From Anaerolineaceae bacterium (lineage in GTDB: Bacteria > Chloroflexota > Anaerolineae > Anaerolineales > Anaerolineaceae), in the NCBI GenBank assembly GCA_011620445.1, contig WOZB01000137.1, forward strand, positions 1 through 5,148: 5,148 bases of DNA, in the 5' to 3' direction. How positions within the stretch are numbered: the first letter of the stretch is position 1; the number at the start of each line of letters is the position of its first letter. Both the position numbers and the translations under genes were made by a program. Under the pieces are notes generated by a model that saw nothing but the letters and a program-made list of their open reading frames with translations, was not told the origin of the DNA and made no database searches. Shown in pieces: positions 1-5,148 of the stretch.

Positions 1-1287
1 TTGATCTCAAAAGCCCTTGCGATCGAACAGATCAGCAAGCAAAAATATCTTCCTGAAACGGGAAAATCATATGAGTGGGTTGCATTTCGATCTGAGACGA
101 ATGATTACTTATTATGGTTGAAAGACACTGACGGTAATGCCACCATTGTCAGAACAGCGGATTCAGATGCAGAACAGCATACGTTGGAAGTAATTCCGGG
201 CGAGAATGGGATCGGCGAATTGGATGAGAATGGTGTGCCAAAGACTATTGAAGGCTACACCAGACTGAACAAGATCACCGCCTCTACTGACCCGAATTTG
301 ACAAATATCTTGTTTGGAGAAACTGATCACACCATTCAAGTTCGCTCACCATCGGAAGCAGCGGAATTAATGCCGCTCTATGAGTATGATGCTGACAAAA
401 ATGTTTTCACTGATGTCCGAAACGGCAAAGTCTATTATGATGTAGCCGGCACGTGGACGTCTAAGGATGGCATTGCCCTGATACCAGGCTATTCCGCTGT
501 CATTGGCGTTGATAACTTTGTTGAATTTGCGACCAGTCCTGGCTTGCGCGGCCCCTTAGTCATCATTGTCACATGGAACTTTATCTTTGCGACGATGAGT
601 CTTCTTTTGACATTCAGCGTTGGATTGCTTATTGCGGTTATCTACAGCGATCCGAATTTCAAGGGGAAGAAGATTTTACGTTCCCTACTTCTCATTCCTT
701 ACACAATCCCAAGCCTGATTACGATCCTGATCTGGCGCGGCATGCTTAATCCGGATCTGGGAATCATCAATCGAATTCTGGAAAGCGCATTTGGGATTTC
801 GCCGGATTGGTTCAATAACCGCTACCTGGCAAGGATTGCCATTATTATCGTCAATACCTGGCTCGGTTACCCCTATTGGATGCTGGTAACCAGCGGTGCA
901 TTGCAATCCATTCCGACAGATATCTATGAAGCTGCAGAAGTTGATGGCGCGACAGGCTGGCAACGCTTTTGGCGCATTACTTTACCCTTGTTGTTGGTGT
1001 CTGTAGGGCCTTTGATGATTTCTTCGTTTATCTTCAACTTCAACAATTTTAACTTGATATACGCTTTCATCAATGGCGGCCCGCCGATCCCGACTGCGAC
1101 GACCACAGCCGGTTATTCTGATATTATCATCAGCTATGTGTATAACCTGGCATTTGCCAGTGGACGGGGCATTCAATACGGTTATGCGTCTGCTATCTCT
1201 TTTGTGTTGTTCATTTTGATCGCGATCATGTCGTTGGCACAATTCCGACTCACCAACATGTGGGAGGAGGTAGGTGAAAATGCCTGA
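1..1287 (+). CDS. malF: Maltose/maltodextrin ABC transporter permease MalF, 5'-truncated by window edge
   Basis: This is a membrane-spanning permease of an ABC importer for maltose and maltodextrins. It pairs with MalG, and on family knowledge also needs MalE and MalK. The 428 visible residues begin inside the large periplasmic loop typical of MalF (about residues 1-183), which contains an LIPGYSAVIG segment comparable to the LSPGYTVTTG of E. coli MalF. Hydrophobic segments follow at about 185-215, 226-250, 276-300, 325-355 and 395-418. The ATPase-docking EAA loop is canonical: EAAEVDGA at 310-317, then ITLPL at 326-330. The NTWLGYPYWM (285-294) and FNFNNFNLI (345-353) stretches are also MalF hallmarks. 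By recalled alignment, residue 1 falls near E. coli MalF residue 100, so roughly 100 N-terminal residues with the first three membrane helices lie upstream. The TTG at base 1 is therefore most likely an internal Leu codon, not a start. The family call is very secure; sugar specificity is inferred. Confidence 0.95.
   Translation: MISKALAIEQISKQKYLPETGKSYEWVAFRSETNDYLLWLKDTDGNATIVRTADSDAEQHTLEVIPGENGIGELDENGVPKTIEGYTRLNKITASTDPNLTNILFGETDHTIQVRSPSEAAELMPLYEYDADKNVFTDVRNGKVYYDVAGTWTSKDGIALIPGYSAVIGVDNFVEFATSPGLRGPLVIIVTWNFIFATMSLLLTFSVGLLIAVIYSDPNFKGKKILRSLLLIPYTIPSLITILIWRGMLNPDLGIINRILESAFGISPDWFNNRYLARIAIIIVNTWLGYPYWMLVTSGALQSIPTDIYEAAEVDGATGWQRFWRITLPLLLVSVGPLMISSFIFNFNNFNLIYAFINGGPPIPTATTTAGYSDIIISYVYNLAFASGRGIQYGYASAISFVLFILIAIMSLAQFRLTNMWEEVGENA
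1262..1270 (+). promoter_or_regulatory. Ribosome binding site of malG, inside the malF 3' end
   Basis: The run GGGAGGAGG is a strong Shine-Dalgarno sequence within the last codons of malF. It lies 9 bases before the ATG at 1280 but only 3 bases before the in-frame GTG at 1274, so it favours the ATG as the malG start. Its position inside malF, with the malG start overlapping the malF stop, points to translational coupling. Confidence 0.8.
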
Positions 1288-2170
1288 TACACAGAAGAAG
1301 CACAGGGTTATGACAAAGTCACAGAGCAAGAGGATCGGTTTGATTCTGCGCTGGATCTTGGCGGTCTTTCTGATCATCTTTAGTATCTTCCCGGTTGTCT
1401 GGATTATTTCTGCGGCTTTTTCACCAGTCAATAATTTGGCGAACCAACAATTGATTCCCGAAAATGCCGGATTCGATAACTTCAGAGCACTGGTTTCCAC
1501 AGACATATTCCCATTTTTCACCTGGCTGTGGAACTCCATTAAGATTTCTTTCCTAACAACTTTCCTGACGTTGACCTTAACCACTTTAGCTGCCTTTGCC
1601 TTTTCAAGATTCCGTTTCAAAGGGCGCCAGGGGTTGTTAAAGGCCATTCTATTGGTGCAAAGTTTCCCAAACCTGCTGGCAATTGTAGCTTTGTTTTCGA
1701 TCAGCAAACAGATCGGTGACATTTTTGCTGCCTTGGGATTAAACACTCATGCAGGCTTGATCCTGGTTTATCTCGGCGGTGCAATGGGAATGAATATTTG
1801 GCTGATGAAGGGCTACATGGATACCATCCCTCGAGATATCGATGAATCTGCACATGTGGATGGCGCAAACGACTGGCAAGTATTTACCAAGTTGATTTTG
1901 CCATTGCTACGCCCAATCCTGATTGTAATTGGGATCCTGAGTTTCATCGGGACCTATGGAGAATTTATCATCGCCAGAACACTGCTAACCAAACGTGAGA
2001 TGCAAACCGTCATGGTTGGTCTCCAAATCTACACTTCCGGGCAATATACCCAGAACTGGGGCGTGTTTGCTGCTGGAGCGTTAATTGCGGCGTTACCCAT
2101 CATGATTATTTACCTGATCCTGCAGGACCAGATTGTGGGTGGGCTGACTCGAGGCGCGGTCAAAGGATAA
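1280..2170 (+). CDS. malG: Maltose/maltodextrin ABC transporter permease MalG
   Basis: This is the second permease of the maltodextrin importer and forms the inner-membrane channel with MalF. With the ATG at 1280 it has 296 residues, the same length as I recall for E. coli MalG. That start is chosen over the GTG at 1274 because of Shine-Dalgarno spacing; an ATG at 1310 is possible but lacks a good ribosome binding site. About six hydrophobic segments are visible, near residues 20-45, 86-108, 119-142, 155-175, 208-230 and 262-285. The ATPase-docking loop reads ESAHVDGA at 189-196 followed by LILPLL, so the first alanine of the usual EAA is serine. Other MalG signatures are LWLWNS, GLNTHAGLILVYLGG and the C-terminal GLTRGAVKG, close to the GLTAGGVKG of E. 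coli. The gene overlaps malF by 8 bases and is followed after 27 bases by the GH13 gene. Identity is very secure; the exact sugar is inferred. Confidence 0.96.
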   Translation: MPDTQKKHRVMTKSQSKRIGLILRWILAVFLIIFSIFPVVWIISAAFSPVNNLANQQLIPENAGFDNFRALVSTDIFPFFTWLWNSIKISFLTTFLTLTLTTLAAFAFSRFRFKGRQGLLKAILLVQSFPNLLAIVALFSISKQIGDIFAALGLNTHAGLILVYLGGAMGMNIWLMKGYMDTIPRDIDESAHVDGANDWQVFTKLILPLLRPILIVIGILSFIGTYGEFIIARTLLTKREMQTVMVGLQIYTSGQYTQNWGVFAAGALIAALPIMIIYLILQDQIVGGLTRGAVKG

Positions 2171-2187
2171 GTCTCCTTACAATGATC

Positions 2188-2192
2188 GGAGA
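2188..2192 (+). promoter_or_regulatory. Ribosome binding site of the GH13 gene
   Basis: GGAGA lies 5 bases before the ATG at 2198 and supports that start. Complementary TCTCC copies lie on both sides, at 2172-2176 upstream and 2217-2221 within the first codons, so this site could be masked by short pairings. The ATG at 2182 is in a different frame and is not the start. Confidence 0.65.
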
Positions 2193-2197
2193 AAGCA

Positions 2198-4000
2198 ATG
2201 ACGTTTGACGGAGATATCTCCCCGGTCGAATACATCTTTGGCGAATTGGATCAGCCTCAGAACGCAGCAATTTGGTTGAAAAAGCGTCTTTCCGGTGTGC
2301 ACCATTATTCACAAAAATCGCCTGATGCGCCAATACCGAATAATGCTGTTGACATAAAAGTGACTACCGATACCGGTCAGGTGTATGACAAAATTTTTAT
2401 TTGGTTCACAACTGATGAATGGCAGCATACCCAGAAAGCGTCATTCAAGAAACAGTGCCTGGTTTGGAACAGCATAACCTGGTCTTATATCCAGGAATGG
2501 CAAGTTACATTACCCCCTCAACCGGAGGGGGTAATGTTGCGTTACAAGATTGGGGCAAAGATACCCGGCTCTGAAGAGATGATTTATGCTGATAACCAGA
2601 GCCGTTCATTTGACGAGGCGACTCATTATTCGATCTGGTTTGGCAAAGATAATAATCCGGCCTGGGCCAGCGTCGCGACTGTTTACCAGATCTTTGTTGA
2701 TCGATTCAACCCGGGAGATGGAAAAGAATGGGCCCAAACCTCTGATATCCGTAAACACTATGGGGGCAGGCTGGCAGGTGGTACTGAAAAACTGCCATTT
2801 ATTCGCGAGATGGGTTTTAACGCCATCTGGTTGACACCTATTTTCAACTCCCCCTCACATCACGGTTACGATACGACTGACTACTTCCGGATCAATCCCC
2901 GTTTTGGCACTTTGGAAGATTTCAAGGCATTAATTGCCGAAGCGCACCGTCTTGGGATAAGGGTAATACTGGATTTTGTTGCCAACCATTGCTCTCATAA
3001 TCACCCATTTTTTGAAGACGCCCTCCAGAATTCTGACAGTGCATACCATGACTGGTTTGTTTGGAAGAACTGGCCGGAATACGAGAGCTTCTTTAATGTT
3101 GGTAGTATGCCAAAATTAAACCTGGCATATGGCAGCCCGGCAAAAGATCATTTACTCGAAGCGGCGCGATACTGGCTCGAATTGGGCGTTGATGGCTATC
3201 GACTGGATTATGCTTATGGACCGGAACATGATTTTTGGGTGGATTTCCGCCGTGTCTGTACAACGGTCAATCCGGATGTCTGGACCTTTGGAGAGCTGGT
3301 CCTGCCGGCAGATATTCAAGCTGGCTATGCTGATGCGCTGGGAGGGAGTCTTGATTTCCTGTTAGCCCAGGCGATGCGCGCCACCTTTGGGTCACAGACC
3401 TGGAAATTATCAAAATTTGCAGGGTTTATCAACAGCCACTATCAATATTTCCATGCCAACCACAGCCTTCCGGGATTCATTGATAACCACGACATGGACC
3501 GTTTTTACACTATTGCTGAAGACGATCAACAACGGTTGAAATTAGCCTTACTCATGCTTTATGTCCTTCCCGGCCCACCGATTGTCTATTATGGCACCGA
3601 GGTTCCACTCTCACAGACACATATGCTACATGAAGGTGGGGGATTGGGTTTTGACGAAGCCCGGTTGGAAATGGATTGGCAAAGCGCAGTTTTGTCAGAC
3701 CTGCCCGGTTATTTGCGAAAGTTAGCAGATATTCGGACCGAATTTGCCTTTTCCAGAAAATATCAATGGCATTTAAATCTGGTCGATGATGCGCAGCAAA
3801 TTATGGTTTTGGCTGCGCAGGATGGAAACCAATACCTGCTTGTCAACCGTTCAAAAGAAAATCAGGCCCTCTCACTTTATATGGATAAATCTAATGGTGT
3901 ATATCGGGACGTGCTTATAAATACAATTTACCCTTTCGACGATCATCGCCTGGAAATAACGCTACCCCCAATGTCGGGCATGATTTTGTCGCGTAGGTAG
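2198..4000 (+). CDS. Cytoplasmic GH13 alpha-amylase-family hydrolase, neopullulanase/cyclomaltodextrinase-like
   Basis: This retaining alpha-glucan hydrolase probably cuts maltodextrins, cyclodextrins or pullulan fragments brought in by MalFG. It has 600 residues and no signal peptide or membrane segment, so it should act in the cytoplasm. Residues about 1-150 form an N-terminal, probably beta-sandwich domain. The catalytic barrel starts near VYQIFVDRF (162-170). All GH13 conserved regions are present: DFVANH (259-264), MPKLN (304-308), GYRLD with Arg335 and the nucleophile Asp337, FGE with the acid/base Glu366, and FIDNHD (427-432) with the stabilising Asp432. MPKLN is typical of the neopullulanase/maltogenic amylase/cyclomaltodextrinase group. 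A beta-rich C-terminal domain occupies about 515-600. The N-terminal part (for example FTTDEW, 70-75, and LPPQPEGVMLRYKIGA, 105-120) resembles uncharacterised GH13 proteins I recall from Chloroflexota and Deinococcota. The gene follows malG by 27 bases, presumably in one operon. The family is certain; the exact substrate and subfamily are not. Confidence 0.93.
   Translation: MTFDGDISPVEYIFGELDQPQNAAIWLKKRLSGVHHYSQKSPDAPIPNNAVDIKVTTDTGQVYDKIFIWFTTDEWQHTQKASFKKQCLVWNSITWSYIQEWQVTLPPQPEGVMLRYKIGAKIPGSEEMIYADNQSRSFDEATHYSIWFGKDNNPAWASVATVYQIFVDRFNPGDGKEWAQTSDIRKHYGGRLAGGTEKLPFIREMGFNAIWLTPIFNSPSHHGYDTTDYFRINPRFGTLEDFKALIAEAHRLGIRVILDFVANHCSHNHPFFEDALQNSDSAYHDWFVWKNWPEYESFFNVGSMPKLNLAYGSPAKDHLLEAARYWLELGVDGYRLDYAYGPEHDFWVDFRRVCTTVNPDVWTFGELVLPADIQAGYADALGGSLDFLLAQAMRATFGSQTWKLSKFAGFINSHYQYFHANHSLPGFIDNHDMDRFYTIAEDDQQRLKLALLMLYVLPGPPIVYYGTEVPLSQTHMLHEGGGLGFDEARLEMDWQSAVLSDLPGYLRKLADIRTEFAFSRKYQWHLNLVDDAQQIMVLAAQDGNQYLLVNRSKENQALSLYMDKSNGVYRDVLINTIYPFDDHRLEITLPPMSGMILSRR
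2507..2537 (+). repeat. Perfect 13-bp inverted repeat (hairpin) inside the GH13 gene
   Basis: The arms ACATTACCCCCTC (2507-2519) and GAGGGGGTAATGT (2525-2537) are exact reverse complements around a 5-base loop. The element encodes residues 104-113 plus the first base of codon 114, near the end of the N-terminal domain. No T-run follows, so it is not a standard terminator. A folded RNA here would be very stable; any function is unknown. Confidence 0.85.
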
Positions 4001-4091
4001 AAAGAGCAATTCGCAGCCAAACGATACACCGCCAAAGAACTGAGGCATTTGTTGATTATTAGAAAACTATCCCAACTGTAAAATAACGAAA

Positions 4092-4109
4092 TACCCAAAA
4101 ATTACCCAA
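4092..4109 (+). repeat. Direct repeat TACCCAA-N4-TACCCAA upstream of the MFS promoter
   Basis: Two identical 7-base copies (4092-4098 and 4103-4109) are separated by AAAT, so they recur every 11 bases on one face of the helix. A related TCCCAA lies at 4070-4075, about two helical turns further upstream. The second copy covers the position where a -35 box would be. This 7-4-7 geometry resembles sites of OmpR/PhoB-type winged-helix activators, but that role is inferred from spacing only. Confidence 0.4.
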
Positions 4110-4128
4110 TCAAAATGTAATTTTGATT
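4108..4128 (+). promoter_or_regulatory. Perfect palindrome, candidate operator of the MFS gene
   Basis: The arms AATCAAAAT (4108-4116) and ATTTTGATT (4120-4128) are exact reverse complements around GTA. The element fills the gap between the -35 position and the -10 box, and its last base is the first base of TATAAT. This is where a dimeric repressor would block RNA polymerase. It lacks a central CG, so a classic LacI-family (MalR-type) site is not clearly indicated. An AT-rich terminator-like hairpin is a less likely alternative. Confidence 0.5.
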
Positions 4129-4133
4129 ATAAT
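4128..4133 (+). promoter_or_regulatory. Promoter -10 box of the MFS gene
   Basis: A perfect TATAAT lies 34 bases before the ATG at 4168. With a usual start near 4140, the leader would be about 28 bases. No good -35 box occurs at 16-18 bases spacing (4104-4111 reads ACCCAATC), and there is no exact extended -10 TGN. The promoter may therefore depend on an activator bound at the adjacent direct repeat. Confidence 0.55.
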
Positions 4134-4157
4134 GACACAATAATTTCCACAACACCA

Positions 4158-4163
4158 AAGGAG
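4158..4163 (+). promoter_or_regulatory. Ribosome binding site of the MFS gene
   Basis: AAGGAG, within the longer match AAAGGAGAG at 4157-4165, lies 4 bases before the ATG at 4168 and fixes that start. No other in-frame start with a comparable site is nearby. Confidence 0.8.
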
Positions 4164-4167
4164 AGTC

Positions 4168-4785
4168 ATGACCGAAGCTGCTACAAATGAAATGGTTTCC
4201 CGCGAAAAGAAGAGAGATAAACGACGGACTCTCTTTGCGCTGTCATTTGGTTACTTCATCGACCAGGGTGAGGGTCAATCAATGTCCGTGTTATTCCCGA
4301 CATTGCAGGCCTTATGGGGGCTGTCATACAGCAATTTGGGCGTGATCAGTACCGTCCGAAATCTGCTTCAATCCCTCTCGTCGCCATTTTGGGGATATAT
4401 TTCTGATAAGATTTCCCGTAAAAAAGTCATTATCTTCGGCACCGGAATTTGGGGATTGTGGACTGCGGCCGTTGGTTTGACTCAAAATTTTGGACAGCTT
4501 CTTACAATCCGGGCGATCTCCGGGATCGGCCTGGGATGCCTGATGCCGGCGACGTTTTCGATCATGTCAGACACTTTCCCACCCAAGGATCGAGGTAAAT
4601 CTCTGGGCATTATGGAAGCCACAGGTGTCCTGGGAATTATTGTCGCCACAATCGGTCTTGGTTTCCTGGCAAGCCCTGAACTATGGCGATGGGGGTATTT
4701 TCTCCTTGGAGGTTTCAGCGTTATCAGCGGCTTGATTGTTTGGCTCTTGGTGAAAGAACCCGTTCGGGGCGCTGCGGAACCTTAA
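4168..4785 (+). CDS. Major facilitator superfamily transporter, N-terminal half ending at an in-frame TAA
   Basis: This encodes the first half (205 residues, about six membrane helices) of a secondary transporter that normally has twelve helices and about 400 or more residues. The family's motif A, GYISDKISRKK (76-86), sits in the loop between helices 2 and 3, and the helix-4 Arg motif is RAISGIGLG (115-123). The DTFPPKDRGKSLGIMEA stretch (135-151) between helices 4 and 5 is also typical. A charged cytoplasmic tail (res 1-20) precedes helix 1. The start is supported by AAGGAG 4 bases upstream. The frame stops at TAA 4783-4785, just after KEPVRGAAEP, in the loop joining the two halves. The same frame then continues with the second half. 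The gene is either inactivated, split, read through, or affected by a sequence error. The substrate cannot be deduced, although the neighbouring mal genes make a carbohydrate-related role conceivable. Confidence 0.85.
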   Translation: MTEAATNEMVSREKKRDKRRTLFALSFGYFIDQGEGQSMSVLFPTLQALWGLSYSNLGVISTVRNLLQSLSSPFWGYISDKISRKKVIIFGTGIWGLWTAAVGLTQNFGQLLTIRAISGIGLGCLMPATFSIMSDTFPPKDRGKSLGIMEATGVLGIIVATIGLGFLASPELWRWGYFLLGGFSVISGLIVWLLVKEPVRGAAEP

Positions 4786-5148
4786 TTGGAAGGAAAAATA
4801 ACGAAAGAAGATTCACAACAATTCAGTATTAACTTCGCTGATCTGATTAAGGTCCTGAAAATCCCTACCATTTGGGTAGCAATCGGCCAGGGGCTTGCAG
4901 GGTCGATGCCCTGGGTCGTGATGGGCTCCTTCCTGATCACGTGGTTTGTCAATATTAAAAACATTCCCGAATCACAAGCAACGTTGCTTTTCGCCGGTAT
5001 TGTCGTTGGGACTGCGTTATCAAATATTATTGGCGGTTTTCTCGGTGATTGGGCCGAAGTGAAAAATCCAAAATTTGGACGGACGATCGTGGGACAAATT
5101 TCGATTATCAGTGGTATTCCCCTAACTTTTATTCTTTTCACCCAAACC
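4786..5148 (+). pseudogene. MFS transporter, C-terminal half in the same frame after the stop, open at window end
   Basis: After the TAA the frame stays open for 121 codons to the last base. It begins LEGKITKEDSQQF, a polar linker, then gives IPTIWVAIGQGL...PWVVMGSFLITWF (helix 7), ATLLFAGIVVGTALSNIIGGFLGD (helix 8 running into the second-half motif A, GGFLGDWAEV...GR) and IVGQISIISGIPLTFILF (helix 9). This is the expected continuation of the 4168-4785 protein, with no frameshift. The only canonical in-frame start before helix 7 is the TTG at 4786, directly after the TAA, and it lacks a good upstream ribosome binding site. I therefore treat this as the detached half of one gene, though a separately translated half-transporter cannot be excluded. 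Confidence 0.75.

Larger units (their letters stand above)
4001..4167 (+). other. Intergenic region between the mal operon and the MFS gene
   Basis: This 167-base gap is clearly more AT-rich than the flanking genes, especially from about 4060 onward. I see no coding potential and no GC-rich stem followed by a T-run, so a rho-independent terminator for the mal operon is not evident. The downstream half contains the direct repeat, palindrome, -10 box and ribosome binding site listed separately. This implies a regulated start of transcription for the MFS gene. Confidence 0.7.

Noticed and set aside
1..3. TTG at base 1 as the start codon of malF
   Set aside because: The frame is open to the window edge, no upstream ribosome binding site can be seen, and the protein would start in the middle of MalF without its first membrane helices. 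It is almost certainly an internal Leu codon.
685..1106. Two short - strand reading frames within malF
   Set aside because: Both lie wholly antisense to conserved MalF segments, overlap each other, and have no domain or ribosome binding site that I can support.
982..1746. 254-codon reading frame on the - strand across malF and malG
   Set aside because: It runs antisense to two secure permease genes and its translation is rich in Lys/Arg runs with no recognisable domain. It is a shadow of the + strand codon pattern.
2507..2537. The strong hairpin as a rho-independent terminator
   Set aside because: It lies inside an intact coding sequence and is followed by TGCGTTAC rather than a T-run.
2586..3365. 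Two short + strand reading frames (82 and 78 codons) inside the GH13 gene
   Set aside because: They are out-of-frame overlaps of conserved catalytic-domain sequence and have no convincing start signals.
4001..4070. Terminator after the GH13 gene
   Set aside because: No stem of useful length followed by a T-rich tract could be found. Termination may be rho-dependent or the transcript may continue.
4052..4082. Alternative promoter TTGATT / TGTAAA
   Set aside because: The spacing is 19 bases and the -10 match is poor. The TATAAT at 4128 is far better and gives a sensible leader length.
4782..5141. 119-codon reading frame on the - strand near the window end
   Set aside because: The + strand here encodes MFS helices 7-9 in the same frame as the upstream half. 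The antisense translation has no recognisable features.

Overview
This window is ordinary bacterial, gene-dense chromosomal DNA of moderate GC content, with all recognisable genes on the + strand. It carries the 3' part of a maltose/maltodextrin transport and utilisation operon, followed by a separately promoted major facilitator superfamily (MFS) transporter. The organism cannot be named from the sequence. The MalF/MalG pair with a large MalF periplasmic loop, and a cytoplasmic GH13 enzyme with an unusual N-terminal domain, would fit a free-living heterotroph such as an Anaerolineae-type Chloroflexota. That is an inference with low confidence.

Layout. Bases 1-1287 encode the C-terminal part of MalF; the gene is cut by the window edge and the TTG at base 1 is an internal codon. 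Bases 1280-2170 encode a complete MalG, overlapping the malF stop by 8 bases. Bases 2198-4000 encode a complete 600-residue GH13 alpha-amylase-family hydrolase of the neopullulanase/cyclomaltodextrinase type, with all catalytic residues and no signal peptide. Bases 4001-4167 are a non-coding gap holding a promoter with a perfect TATAAT, a perfect 9+3+9 palindrome touching that -10 box, and a 7-4-7 direct repeat. Bases 4168-4785 encode the N-terminal half of an MFS transporter. It ends at an in-frame TAA, after which the same frame continues to the window edge as the C-terminal half of the same kind of protein.

How it works together. MalF and MalG form the membrane channel of an ABC importer. 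They would need a binding protein (MalE) and an ATPase (MalK), neither of which is in the window. Imported maltodextrins, or cyclodextrins, would be cut in the cytoplasm by the GH13 enzyme encoded 27 bases downstream. The MFS gene probably forms its own transcription unit and its substrate is unknown.

I found no new type of biological system. The points most worth checking are the stop codon at the midpoint of the MFS gene, the regulatory-looking architecture in front of that gene, and a perfect 13-bp stem inside the GH13 gene. No RNA gene, insertion sequence, CRISPR array or convincing rho-independent terminator was seen, and no stretch of more than 300 bases lacks a gene.
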